This document shows, in pieces, positions 43,549-52,919 of a stretch of 64,000 nt of DNA. This stretch comes from Pseudomonadota bacterium (GTDB lineage: Bacteria > Pseudomonadota > Gammaproteobacteria > Burkholderiales > Methylophilaceae). Where the stretch lies: assembly GCA_029782295.1 (NCBI GenBank), contig JAKOVB010000089.1, positions 620,001 to 684,000 of the forward strand, written 5' to 3'. The notes beneath the pieces were generated by a model. The model had not been told where the DNA came from and did not search any database. It saw nothing but the letters and a program-made list of their open reading frames with translations. Numbering within the stretch: position 1 is the first letter of the stretch; every line of letters starts with the position of its first letter. Both the position numbers and the translations under genes were made by a program.

Positions 43549-44875
43549 GCCGAATGTTCTGACCGACGTGGTTCTTAAACCTCATTCGCTCACCATCAAA
43601 CTTGAGCGTGATGTCGCCAGTCGGTCCATTACGATTTTTACGCACCAGCAGTTCAGCGTAGCCTTTCCACCGGTCATCTTCGCTATAAATCTCCTCCCGG
43701 TGGACCATGGCAACAATATCTGCGTCTTGCTCCACCTCGCCAGAGTCGCGCAGGTCGGAAAGCATGGGACGCCGATCTGTGCGCCCTTCCACCCCACGAT
43801 TAAGTTGGGCAAGGGCAATGATGGGCACATGTAATTCCTTCGCCAGCGCCTTGAGCCCACGTGAAATGCTACCAACCTCTTGCGTCCGATTTACTCCTTG
43901 CTGACCACGCATCAATTGCAGGTAGTCGATAACAATTAGTCCCAGACCATGTTTACGCTTGATGCTCCGAGCCTTGGCTCGGACATAGGCAATCGTCGAT
44001 GCCGCCATATCATCAATGAACAACTTGGTGGAACCAGCTTTAGCATGCACCTCACCCATACGATCCCAATGCTCGTCCTTTCCAGTGCCGACACGCATGA
44101 GGTGCATCGGAACTTCGGATCGAGCAGCAAGAATCCGCATGCCGATTTCGTTTCCGGTCATTTCAAGGGTGAAAAACAGGGTCGGGGTATGCCGCGCCAC
44201 AAAGTCGGCAATATTGCACCCGAGTACGGTCTTACCCACAGAGGGGCGAGCAGCCACGATGACAAGTTGTCCGGGTTCGAGTCCACCAGTCAATTCATCA
44301 AACTCTTGAATGCCAGTTGCCAACCCCGCTAATTCCTTGCCGAATTCTCTTCGCCGGTCAATTTCCGTAAGGACTTTACCGATTGTCTCGTGAAACGGTT
44401 CCGGGTCACCGCCACGCCGATCAAGCAAACGCGCCATTTCTTCTTCGGCATTTCGAGCGATTATTTCCGCATCACCAATGGCAGAGCCTTGGCAAGCTTC
44501 AATAATCCCTTCTGCGACGCTCCGCAGCCCTCGGCGAATAGCTTTCTCGTGAACGATCTCGGCATAGCGGCGGATATTGGCAGAAGACGGCGTATTTTGT
44601 GCCAGCGCACCAAGGTAAGCGATACCACCAACCTCTTGCAGCTTGCCAGAAGAATCCAATGATTCAGCTACCGTAACGATGTCGGCAGGCATATTCCGCT
44701 CGATGATGGACCGCATGTGCTCGAAGATCAGGCGATGATCGTTCCGATAGAAGTCCTCCGGGACAAGAACATCTACAACCTTATCAAGCGCGTTGTTGTC
44801 GAGCAGCAATCCGCCGATCACCGATTGCTCGGCTTCGATGGATTGAGGCGGCAATTGAAGGTCCACGAGGTTCAT
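43502..44875 (-). CDS. dnaB: Island-encoded replicative helicase DnaB
   Basis: The 457-residue hexameric 5'-3' helicase is of the phage/plasmid DnaB type. The N-terminal domain begins with LPPQSIEAEQSVIGGLLLDN. The C-terminal RecA fold has Walker A VAARPSVGKTVLGCNIADFV, FFTLEMTGNEIGMRIL, Walker B LIVIDYLQLM and the DLRDSGEVEQDADIV arginine-finger region. Length equals that of chromosomal DnaB, but it is next to an O-like initiator in the island, so it is a second, element-encoded copy. The start overlaps the O gene by four bases (ATGA). Confidence 0.93.
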   Translation of the reverse strand: MNLVDLQLPPQSIEAEQSVIGGLLLDNNALDKVVDVLVPEDFYRNDHRLIFEHMRSIIERNMPADIVTVAESLDSSGKLQEVGGIAYLGALAQNTPSSANIRRYAEIVHEKAIRRGLRSVAEGIIEACQGSAIGDAEIIARNAEEEMARLLDRRGGDPEPFHETIGKVLTEIDRRREFGKELAGLATGIQEFDELTGGLEPGQLVIVAARPSVGKTVLGCNIADFVARHTPTLFFTLEMTGNEIGMRILAARSEVPMHLMRVGTGKDEHWDRMGEVHAKAGSTKLFIDDMAASTIAYVRAKARSIKRKHGLGLIVIDYLQLMRGQQGVNRTQEVGSISRGLKALAKELHVPIIALAQLNRGVEGRTDRRPMLSDLRDSGEVEQDADIVAMVHREEIYSEDDRWKGYAELLVRKNRNGPTGDITLKFDGERMRFKNHVGQNIRHVLHQKESKQRRGFY

Positions 44876-45597
44876 GTCGCAACCCTCCGTGCCTGCTCAC
44901 CCGCCGTTGTCCATTGAGCCACGCCATCCTTGAAAAACCAAAGCCTGTACCAATTCCTTCGGACCGCATTACGGTAATGCGCTCGCCAGTCCTTTTGTTG
45001 CCTCTTGGTAGGCAGGTGCGCCGCCTTGAACTCGTTCCAGCATGCCTCAAGCATTTCGTTACCGATTCCAGCCTTGTCAGCATAGTCGAAGATAGGGTCG
45101 ATATCAGGAATAGGCTTTTCATCAGATGCCTTGCAAGCATCAAGGAAGGAGGTCAAGGTTTGACCTCCCCTTTTGATAGTTTCTTTTGGTAGTTTCTTTT
45201 GTGTTTGCTCTTTCAGCAATATCGCATTGCTCTTTTGGCAAGGTTCACTTGCCGTTTCAGCAACCCCTTGCTCTTTTGGCAAGGCTTTCCATTGCCCGTA
45301 ATCCTTGTTAATACCAAGGATGTAGCCATATCGACCTTGCTTTTTCAGCAAGACATTCATGCCGGCAAGATCAGCCACGCAGCGAGAAACATGCGCCAGA
45401 TCAATTCGGGTGGCATTGGCGATTTGGGTCAATGTCATGTCATCGACCTTTTTGCCAAACCCGTAGGTTTTACGGATGACGAACAGGAGCACATTGAGTT
45501 CGCGCTTGCTGAAATCAAAACTAATGATTGCCTCAAGCAATTCATTAGCAATGCGCGTGTAGCCATCCTCGGTTTGCGGTGCAGCAGTTGCGCCCAT
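44872..45597 (-). CDS. Phage replication protein O-like initiator
   Basis: The 241-residue protein shows the phage replication protein O N-terminal winged-helix pattern: DGYTRIANELLEAIISFDFS, RELNVLLFVIRKTYGFGKK and DDMTLTQIANATRIDLAHVS. Such proteins bind the element's own origin and load the helicase. The C-terminal part with NEFKAAHLPTKRQQKDWRAH is a probable helicase-interaction region. Lambda O repeats its binding sites within its gene, but I could not see clear iterons here. Overlap with dnaB (ATGA) means they are translated together. Confidence 0.85.
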   Translation of the reverse strand: MGATAAPQTEDGYTRIANELLEAIISFDFSKRELNVLLFVIRKTYGFGKKVDDMTLTQIANATRIDLAHVSRCVADLAGMNVLLKKQGRYGYILGINKDYGQWKALPKEQGVAETASEPCQKSNAILLKEQTQKKLPKETIKRGGQTLTSFLDACKASDEKPIPDIDPIFDYADKAGIGNEMLEACWNEFKAAHLPTKRQQKDWRAHYRNAVRRNWYRLWFFKDGVAQWTTAGEQARRVAT

Positions 45598-45603
45598 CTC
45601 ACC

Positions 45604-45903
45604 CTACTCTCCCAAAAGAGCTTTATAGACGGCGGACATATGCTCACAATGGTGTATCTCTTTTACGAGTGCTTGATACCCGTTCTGATGCTTCTCTTTT
45701 GCGAGCCGTGCATGTATTTCCTCATCAGTTCCAATCGCATGTTTCCACCGCTGAATCGCATCGCAAGCATCTTGGAATGCAGCTTTAGCAGAGTTCATAG
45801 CAGCAGCCAGCCTCAAATCGTTAGTGCGCTCTAATTCATTAACATGCCTTGTGGCTTTTTGATTTTCCAGGGACCATCTAGCTTTCTTATTTTTACCATT
45901 CAT
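45604..45903 (-). CDS. Small island protein of unknown function
   Basis: The 99-residue protein (MNGKNKKARWSLENQKATRH) is basic, helical and has a His/Glu-rich middle (NGYQALVKEIHHCEHMSAVY). There are no recognised motifs. The longer frame upstream overlaps alpA and is rejected; the ATG at 45903 has AAGGA nine bases upstream. It is between alpA and the O-like initiator, which is six bases downstream, and probably shares their transcript. Confidence 0.6.
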   Translation of the reverse strand: MNGKNKKARWSLENQKATRHVNELERTNDLRLAAAMNSAKAAFQDACDAIQRWKHAIGTDEEIHARLAKEKHQNGYQALVKEIHHCEHMSAVYKALLGE

Positions 45904-45916
45904 GATCGAATGTCCT

Positions 45917-46159
45917 TTAGGCCAAATTTTTTCGATTGGCTTCGAGTTTTTCAACCAACCTCCGAATTTCATCATCAGACTTGCCAGCAATGCGAGCAGC
46001 GTTCAGTGCCGCGATCTCCTCCGCAGGCCAGCCCACTGCTCTAGCACCAAGGCTTACTGGTTTTGGGAATAGTTTCTGAGAAATACGAAGGTAAATTGTG
46101 GAACGAGAATAGCCGGATTCGGCCTTGACTTTAGGAAGTCGTAGGATAGTTTGCAGCAT
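45917..46159 (-). CDS. AlpA-family phage regulator
   Basis: The 80-residue protein matches the AlpA/excisionase-like winged-helix family: ILRLPKVKAESGYSRSTIYL followed by FPKPVSLGARAVGWPAEEI. These small regulators activate excision or replication of phages, P4-like satellites and Gram-negative phage-inducible islands. It starts the minus-strand replication module with a good AGGGG-type Shine-Dalgarno, 13 bases before the next gene. A dyad in the leader may be its operator. Confidence 0.88.
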   Translation of the reverse strand: MLQTILRLPKVKAESGYSRSTIYLRISQKLFPKPVSLGARAVGWPAEEIAALNAARIAGKSDDEIRRLVEKLEANRKNLA

Positions 46160-46200
46160 GCTTACACCCCTTTGGATGCTTGGTTGAACATGCTCACATA

Positions 46201-46219
46201 GTTATGTCACGACCATAAC
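46201..46219. promoter_or_regulatory. Candidate operator dyad upstream of alpA
   Basis: GTTATG and CATAAC form an exact 6-bp inverted repeat with a seven-base spacer, 42 bases upstream of the alpA ATG and in the 157-base space after drmC. It could bind a small dimeric regulator, either AlpA itself or a repressor outside the window. Confidence 0.4.
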
Positions 46220-46316
46220 CAAACAAAACTACTTTTGTTCACTACCGTTTTTTAGGATGCCCCACCACCAATTATGGTTTGCATTTGAGCAAGACCGATC
46301 AAATGAAAGCAGGTTT

Positions 46317-47078
46317 TCAGATGGGCTTGACAATCTTCGTGTGAACCAAGCATTGCAAATGATCATCAAGTAACTTCGGTATAATTCCACCCGAAATCAG
46401 CACCCCCGCCTCCATGTTCTTTTCCATGGCATATCCCGTCAGATTTGCGCTGGTGAGGAAACACATCCTGCCGTCCGCGACAGCGACTTTAGCGTGTACG
46501 CGACCATCGGAAAACTGATCAGACTTATCGCGCCAAGCATAGAGTTTGGCGGCCGGCACCAGTGTTATCATTTTTCCTATCGCATCAAAATTGATACTGC
46601 CACCTTGATCCTGAGACAACTCAAGCAACATTGATACGATCACTCCTCGGCCACTTGCCACATTCAATGCATTGACGATGGTCGATACGTCATAGGCCAC
46701 GAAGCTGGTGATGAATAAAGACTGTTTGGCGGAGTTGATGACTTGCAAAAGCGCCTGTTCTGTTCGACGAGCGGAAACGAAAGGCGTCGTCGGGCCAGTC
46801 CACACGAGTTCGGTGGATTGCTCTGAAGCAGCTCTGGTGTACACGTGACTAGCAACGATGAGCATTGATGCCAGTTCGTCTGAACCAACCGTGGTGTTCT
46901 GCCACGCCGCCGCAAGGGCTTCGACCAAGGTGCCAGCAACCGGTGTCCCTACCACGTTGAGGAGTGCCATCGCGGCTTTGCTAGCTTCGGTTCGACGCAC
47001 ATGAGTGGCAATGACATTCACCTTCTCCGGAGAAACCAGTGTGACTAAGGCAGCAATAGCATCCAAGAGCTCATCCAT
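46317..47078 (-). CDS. drmC: DISARM protein DrmC (phospholipase D-like)
   Basis: The 253-residue protein has the PLD-like domain of DrmC. The catalytic HxK motif is in GRVHAKVAVADGRMCFLTSA (His near residue 193), followed by NLTGYAMEKNMEAGVLI. The N-terminal half is a degenerate helical domain. DrmC is a core component of DISARM, though dispensable in some studies. The ATG at 47078 sits one base after the drmB stop with AAGGG upstream, so the 159-base longer frame is rejected. It is the 3' end of the DISARM operon. Confidence 0.9.
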   Translation of the reverse strand: MDELLDAIAALVTLVSPEKVNVIATHVRRTEASKAAMALLNVVGTPVAGTLVEALAAAWQNTTVGSDELASMLIVASHVYTRAASEQSTELVWTGPTTPFVSARRTEQALLQVINSAKQSLFITSFVAYDVSTIVNALNVASGRGVIVSMLLELSQDQGGSINFDAIGKMITLVPAAKLYAWRDKSDQFSDGRVHAKVAVADGRMCFLTSANLTGYAMEKNMEAGVLISGGIIPKLLDDHLQCLVHTKIVKPI

Positions 47079-47079
47079 A

Positions 47080-48939
47080 TCAGAAGCCCTTAAAGAAAGC
47101 AGCGTCGGCACGCTCAAGTGTCGGCACGAGCAACGATCTATCCAGATAACGGTTTCCACGCTCGCAGGATGTCTCCGCAACGAGGCTGCAAGCATGACAA
47201 GCGGCACCGTGCAGAGAGCGATCTTTTTCCGGATCATGCTCTGAGCAGAGCGGGTCAGAGGAGCAAATCTTTGAGCGATTCAGCGCTTGCTCAAGCAAGC
47301 GGCCAAGATTCTCTGGCCTACCAAGATCGACAAGCCCCCCCAGCGTGCCGTCGGAATCAGCTGCTGCGGTATAGATGAGAATGCCTGCCTGTTGGCTAGC
47401 ACCTGATGTGTCGGCATAGATTCGCTCACGAATGCTCGCTGCGTTGTATCCGCACTCCAACGCCAGTTCTCGAATTAGAAGATGAGAGAGCGTGTGCAGC
47501 ATTGCATACCGAATGCCGGGGTAGCCTTCGTTTGGGTCGAGATGACGCGAATTGCGCCATCCCCTATGACCACCACGGAGCATCTGGTCGATCTTCTTCA
47601 CACCATCCAGAGCCTCCCACTTGACGAGCGCGGCTTCGTCAAACTGCACGAAGATTCCTTCGCCATGAACTTGGTTTGCTGGCACCCAATCCGGCTTACT
47701 GCGCGACAGGCTGGCCATTTGGGGACGCTCATTCGGGTCGCCAGACTCCTCTGGGGCCTCAACCCGGGTGAACCCCAGCAACGCATTCACTTCGCGCAAA
47801 CGCTCGAGGAGCAAGACTCGAGTGATATGGCCCCCCAGACCCGGTGGAGTGCCAACCTTCTTGCTCATGAAGTGCGGGTAGTCCGTAGGTGGATTGGAAT
47901 CTGTCAGCACATCCCACTCTGGCCCCTTGATATCGGCTTCAGCCACGGCATCCTGCCCAGCGCCTTTTCGCTGCACCTCAATGGCCGACCAAATTGACGC
48001 CGCCGAATATTTGTCGATTCCAGGCAACGCTCCGGTCTTCTTCAAGGTTTTCACCGTTACCGACACCTCGGCTTCGGAATCCAGATCTTCAAAAAATTCC
48101 CAGCCATCTTGAATCAATTGACTGAGTGGGTCTTTGGTCTGGGGGATTGCAAGCGCAGAAAGCGTGATTGGAAACCAGCTATTAGTGGCGCCTAGGAGAA
48201 CGGCACGGGCTTCCTCGTCGCACTCGTTATCGAAGTGGTCCAAGTGTGGATGACGCCCTCGGCATCCAGGAAGATTCTCTTTCCCTGCTTTTCCAAAGGC
48301 GTGGGCCATGCTTCGGGATGCTCCGCAGGTGTCACACTTCACCCATAGGTTTTCCGTTTGCAATGATGCGCCACTCTCGAAGAAGCGCAGCGTGCCCTTG
48401 CATGAGCTGTTGCCTCCATGGACGAAGTAGTGCCAGGGAAAGTCATCAAGGTGACCATCCCGACAGGCCAACAGAAAACGTGCGGGGACGGCATCGGCAT
48501 CCTTGGCTGGTTGGTCGCGCTTAGAACCACGGCAACCCTTGTGAACGAAGCGGGTTCGCTCCGGCCTGAAGCGATTCTCCTTGATCTCGAACAGACTAGC
48601 ATCGAAGGGAGACAGCAGTCCGCATTTCACACAACGCATCCAACGCGGGAAGGGTCGAACGGGAACACCGATGTTCGCCTCGGCCGACCAGACATCGACG
48701 AGCTCACTCTTCTGGAATGGGGGCATCCTCAGATTTTCGACCTGTGCTCCTAGAACCTTCCGAACGGCAGCAAGCAGTCGTGCCTCTTGAATCGGCTGGC
48801 AGCGATCCTTTTCCCATCTATCGATGCCGAGTGTCACTACGGAAAGGCTTGGTAAGTCGATCAGCGCTCCGGGCCCATAGGTCCACAGCAATTGACTTGG
48901 GCGTACTTCACCGACCGGCATTTTGTGGTTGATGCTCAT
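47080..48939 (-). CDS. drmB: DISARM protein DrmB (DUF1998)
   Basis: The 619-residue protein is the DUF1998-containing core DISARM subunit, which forms a complex with DrmA. It begins MSINHKMPVGEVRPSQLLWT. It contains a CxxC zinc site (WMRCVKCGLLSP) and a second (CDTCGASRSM). The C-terminal DUF1998 region holds HTLSHLLIRELALECGYNAA and ILIYTAAADSDGTLGGLV, ending in a Cys cluster DPLCSEHDP, GAACHACSLV, ETSCERGN. The ATG at 48939 with GAGGA six to seven bases upstream is preferred to the TTG two codons earlier. It is two bases after drmA. Confidence 0.93.
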   Translation of the reverse strand: MSINHKMPVGEVRPSQLLWTYGPGALIDLPSLSVVTLGIDRWEKDRCQPIQEARLLAAVRKVLGAQVENLRMPPFQKSELVDVWSAEANIGVPVRPFPRWMRCVKCGLLSPFDASLFEIKENRFRPERTRFVHKGCRGSKRDQPAKDADAVPARFLLACRDGHLDDFPWHYFVHGGNSSCKGTLRFFESGASLQTENLWVKCDTCGASRSMAHAFGKAGKENLPGCRGRHPHLDHFDNECDEEARAVLLGATNSWFPITLSALAIPQTKDPLSQLIQDGWEFFEDLDSEAEVSVTVKTLKKTGALPGIDKYSAASIWSAIEVQRKGAGQDAVAEADIKGPEWDVLTDSNPPTDYPHFMSKKVGTPPGLGGHITRVLLLERLREVNALLGFTRVEAPEESGDPNERPQMASLSRSKPDWVPANQVHGEGIFVQFDEAALVKWEALDGVKKIDQMLRGGHRGWRNSRHLDPNEGYPGIRYAMLHTLSHLLIRELALECGYNAASIRERIYADTSGASQQAGILIYTAAADSDGTLGGLVDLGRPENLGRLLEQALNRSKICSSDPLCSEHDPEKDRSLHGAACHACSLVAETSCERGNRYLDRSLLVPTLERADAAFFKGF

Positions 48940-48941
48940 GA

Positions 48942-51900
48942 TCAATCCTCATCCTTGGTTACGGGACGAGGCTTCCAATCGTGGTCGTCCGTGATATGGC
49001 TCGTGTTCATTATTAGGCGCACGCCGGGCTCGACCTCCCGCATCGACATCGGTACTGTCCAATTGTCCCAGGCTTGCAGACCTGGCGACTTGATCAATGC
49101 CACGGTCTTGTCCTTTTCGGGGCCGCGTTTCTCGTAGGCCAATATCCGTCCACCCTTGCTGACTTCTTTTGCCCATTCGTCTGCGCGTTCTTTCAATTCA
49201 CTTTCAGCCAACTGTTTACGTGAGTTATCTTCAGAGACATTCCCCGCGCGAGTCGCCAAAATCTTGATGGCATCCGTCATCTCGTCCTGATTGGACATAC
49301 TCAATTGGCCAGCACCTTCGTTGGGGCTGAAATCATCGTTCTCGAGGCGCATCAAACCCAGCATCGCACCCGTCAAACCACGGTCCATTGCTCTTGGTGA
49401 GAACGGAGTCACCGATTGCGCTTCGACGTGTTTGTAGAACGTGGCGTGGTAATGCTCGAATGTTTCGTAGTGAGACAAGTCTCGTGGGCGGGCCCAAGTC
49501 AGCACGGTGCAGACCAGGCCAGGGAAGGAGCGCCCGACACGACTGGTGGCCTGAATGTATTCGGCAGTTCCCTTGGGTTGACCATTCACGGCCATCAAGC
49601 CGAGTCTGTTAACATCAACACCCACGGACAACATGTTGGTCGCCAGCACGATATCGATGGCACGAGTGTCACCGTCCTTCCATCGGGTCACATACTTGCC
49701 AGTTGCCGTGTCGAACTCGTATTTGAATTTCACCTCTAGGTTGTCAAGGTACAAGGGGATGTCCTGGCTCGATACCCGAGAGGTCAGTTCACGGATATTA
49801 GTGATGCTGCGTTGTGCCAGGGCTGGTCGCTCCACCATGCTCATCTGTACACGGTAGGAACGTGTTTGCACATCGTCCTCTGCCAATCGCTTCATCCCAC
49901 CCAACTCACGTAAGGAATTGAAGTAGCCGACCATGGTCATGTAAGGATCAGCAGGCTCGCCAAAGTGGTCGAACAGTTCTTGCGCTGCCGTCAAGAACGC
50001 GGTGTAGACGCGAATCAGCATCGCAGGGCGTGAGCTACCGGGCGAGCACACGCCGAGATAGCGCCGTCCGGGTCTTTCTTCGATCGGGCGTTGCACCGAG
50101 AAGAAGTTGTCTTCCACGTCTAACCCGTGCGGTGGAAACACCGAAACACGACGCATGAAAACGTTGTTCACTTGCGCCTTGGCTTTGCGCACCGTCGCCG
50201 TAGAGGCGATGATCTTTGGTTTGACTGTTTTGCCATCAAGCGTCCAGCTGCACAACTCATCTACGGCAGTTTCATACAGGCCGACCATGGTGCCCAGCGG
50301 GCCGCTGATCAGGTGGAACTCATCCTGAATGATCAGATCTGGCGGGCGGATGGGACTGACGGTCTTCACCTTCGTGGAAGGGAGTCCTTTACCAGCTTGG
50401 TGATTACCATTGCAATCGGCGCCTTTCCAAAGCAGGCCATGGCGCTCGCATTCCAGCCCCACACGACCGAACAATGTGCGTACCTCTCCGCGCCAAGCCA
50501 TCATGGCGAACTTGTCCACGGTAGCGATCATCATCGTAGGTGGGCGGTGATAGATCTCTTCATCCACGACCAATACCGGAATTCCAGGATGCGGCTGTTT
50601 GCTGGATTTCCCCTTGGAAAAGTCGCAGCGGCCTTTCTTGTCACCGCAGTAGACGAAGGTGCGACCAGTGCCTTTGTCGACTTCCACATCACGTCCAGCT
50701 GCCACTTCAGAGCCGCACCATGGACAGCTAGTGAGCTGTGCAGGTGATGCCGCTCCAGCGTTGTATTTGCCGGGATTGCGCACATCCTCGATGGCACGAT
50801 GGCTATCTTCTGTCGTGCCCGGGGTTACTTTGTTGCCAACCCAGAGCCCGATAGTGAAAGGCTCCGTGCCTAGTGACTTGTCTCCTTTATCCAGCGCCTC
50901 TCGCCGCAATACTTCCATGGCGCAAATCAATGCGGTAGCTCGCTGGAATTGTTGCAGCGTAAGTAGGCGCAGCGTGTACCGCATGATCACAGCCAAGCCG
51001 CGCGAGCTGTCATACCCTCCGACGTTACCTTGCATACGACGAATGGCCATCGTGAAGGCCGCTACTCCCAAATACGCTTCGGTCTTGCCACCCCCAGTCG
51101 GGAACCATAGTAGATCGGCATAAGCATCGACAGGCTGGATACGATCGGGGTGATTTGGGTCTGCCAGCGATGGGATCGAGAGCAGGAGGAATGCCAACTG
51201 GAATGGACGCCAACTGCGGTTCTTCAACTCATCAAACTTGTCGATGGTTACATCCTCACCCCGACGCATGGCCAGTGCAAATTGGCTACGCACACGTTGA
51301 GTAGCCATCGCCCGGTTGGCAAATCGGAATGCAGCCAGCGCTTTCTCATTTCCTCTTAGCGTGTCGATACCCTGCTGCAGGCGCGTATGGATCTCTTGGC
51401 AACGATCCATTGCTTGTTGTGATTGCGTGTCGTAGCCGGTGACATCGGCACCGATGCGCGCGCGCTGCTCATTGATCCACGCCGCGTAATCCTTGGTCAA
51501 CATGCTCAAAGCATCGACCAGAGGGTCAAGCTCTAAGGACGCCAACCTCTGCATATCAAGCAAGCCACTACTGACCATTTCGCGCATCGCCGGGCGATCG
51601 GATGGATCAAGTCCAGGTGTCTCCGTTACCTGTACCTCGTACTGTGGCATCACCTTGGTACGAACCTCGGTGGCCAGCGTCAAATCGTCCGCAGTTTCCG
51701 CATGGACGGCAACGCCATGACCCACTGCGAATTCAACGCGGTTGCGGTAGATCATTTCCAGCGCTTCGCGCTCAGGATCCATACCATCGGCATCCAGCAC
51801 CGGCCTACGCCGAAAGATGGCTCTCTTGGAGTCCCCAGATGCCGAACGAACGATCAGCTCTGGCTGGAACAACCACGCAGTATCGCGGTTGATATCTGGC

Positions 51901-52910
51901 TCTTCCTGCGTATTGACCAGGAACAAGGTGACCAGCCGATCACCATTGGCGTTCTTTGCTCGAATAGAACCCTGCACGCGAACTTCGGGAAACTCATTGT
52001 CAGGCGCCTGATGCGGAATCACGCCTTCAGTCAGCGGAAGTACGATCTTTCCGCCGCAAGGGATGCGCTGCCAAACCTTGGCTTTCTGTCCATTGGGTCT
52101 GAGTATTTCATGCTCATCGTTTGGTACACGCTCGTACCGCCCCCAACGTGCTTCGATCTCGATCCGATCAGCATCACCATCCACACAAAAGGTCATTCCC
52201 AGGCTACTGGGCACCAATGACTGATTGCTAGCAGCATCAATTTCTTCCGAGGAGTCGGGTTCACCACCCCCTCGGGCAGGCGGCGAATCGACCTTGCCTT
52301 GTTGAGCTTTAACGATCAGATTAGATGCCTCATCTGCTGCATCTTGTGGATCCACCGGGAATTCCTGGCCTCGTTCAGCGGCTTCACGCGGGGCCAGTTT
52401 GCCAACCAGATAGCGATCTCGCACACCCATGTCCACGATACGTTCTCGGGGGCCGCCAGCGGGGCCGAGCAAGTCGTCCATCACGGCCAGTTGCAAGAGT
52501 TCGCGGATATAGGCCTGATCCTCAATGTTCGGCACTTCGGCGATGGTCTTTTGCAACGCCTTGGGGAGCGACTCAAGAAAGTCCGTCCATTGAATACGGC
52601 CAATGCTGCCAGAAGTCGGCGAGGTGAGGGATGCAAGGTCAATCGAAACCACCGGATCAACCAACAGCATGCGATCGAAGTAGATCGTGGTCATTTGCAG
52701 ATCAGAACGAACCCGTAGCACCCGCCCGACCCGCGTGATGTAGCCCGCAGTGTTCAGGATCAGAATCCAATCGTCATCGACGATGGCTTGATAGAGAGAA
52801 CGCTCACCCTTTAGCTGCAGCGTGTAGGATGCCAGTGTAAGATTGGTAGCAAGGCCATGATCAATAGCGATCCATGCATTACTATTATTGTTATCTGCCT
52901 GATCCGACAT
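48942..52910 (-). CDS. drmA: DISARM helicase DrmA
   Basis: The 1322-residue protein is the core DISARM helicase. Superfamily 2 motifs are present in order: Walker A in LLWFPTGGGKTEAYLG (near residue 603), the DEFH box in IQDEFHLISGPLG (near 858) and motif VI in YIQATSRVGRSFPGLVCTV (near 1118). A four-Cys zinc-like element (SCPWCGSEV, YCGDKKGRCDF) lies between. DrmA with DrmB binds 5'-ended DNA and restricts phage. The ATG at 52910 has AGGAG immediately after the stop of the restriction gene, so translation is coupled; a GTG two codons earlier is possible. Length matches known DrmA. Confidence 0.94.
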   Translation of the reverse strand: MSDQADNNNSNAWIAIDHGLATNLTLASYTLQLKGERSLYQAIVDDDWILILNTAGYITRVGRVLRVRSDLQMTTIYFDRMLLVDPVVSIDLASLTSPTSGSIGRIQWTDFLESLPKALQKTIAEVPNIEDQAYIRELLQLAVMDDLLGPAGGPRERIVDMGVRDRYLVGKLAPREAAERGQEFPVDPQDAADEASNLIVKAQQGKVDSPPARGGGEPDSSEEIDAASNQSLVPSSLGMTFCVDGDADRIEIEARWGRYERVPNDEHEILRPNGQKAKVWQRIPCGGKIVLPLTEGVIPHQAPDNEFPEVRVQGSIRAKNANGDRLVTLFLVNTQEEPDINRDTAWLFQPELIVRSASGDSKRAIFRRRPVLDADGMDPEREALEMIYRNRVEFAVGHGVAVHAETADDLTLATEVRTKVMPQYEVQVTETPGLDPSDRPAMREMVSSGLLDMQRLASLELDPLVDALSMLTKDYAAWINEQRARIGADVTGYDTQSQQAMDRCQEIHTRLQQGIDTLRGNEKALAAFRFANRAMATQRVRSQFALAMRRGEDVTIDKFDELKNRSWRPFQLAFLLLSIPSLADPNHPDRIQPVDAYADLLWFPTGGGKTEAYLGVAAFTMAIRRMQGNVGGYDSSRGLAVIMRYTLRLLTLQQFQRATALICAMEVLRREALDKGDKSLGTEPFTIGLWVGNKVTPGTTEDSHRAIEDVRNPGKYNAGAASPAQLTSCPWCGSEVAAGRDVEVDKGTGRTFVYCGDKKGRCDFSKGKSSKQPHPGIPVLVVDEEIYHRPPTMMIATVDKFAMMAWRGEVRTLFGRVGLECERHGLLWKGADCNGNHQAGKGLPSTKVKTVSPIRPPDLIIQDEFHLISGPLGTMVGLYETAVDELCSWTLDGKTVKPKIIASTATVRKAKAQVNNVFMRRVSVFPPHGLDVEDNFFSVQRPIEERPGRRYLGVCSPGSSRPAMLIRVYTAFLTAAQELFDHFGEPADPYMTMVGYFNSLRELGGMKRLAEDDVQTRSYRVQMSMVERPALAQRSITNIRELTSRVSSQDIPLYLDNLEVKFKYEFDTATGKYVTRWKDGDTRAIDIVLATNMLSVGVDVNRLGLMAVNGQPKGTAEYIQATSRVGRSFPGLVCTVLTWARPRDLSHYETFEHYHATFYKHVEAQSVTPFSPRAMDRGLTGAMLGLMRLENDDFSPNEGAGQLSMSNQDEMTDAIKILATRAGNVSEDNSRKQLAESELKERADEWAKEVSKGGRILAYEKRGPEKDKTVALIKSPGLQAWDNWTVPMSMREVEPGVRLIMNTSHITDDHDWKPRPVTKDED

Positions 52911-52919
52911 TTGCACTCC

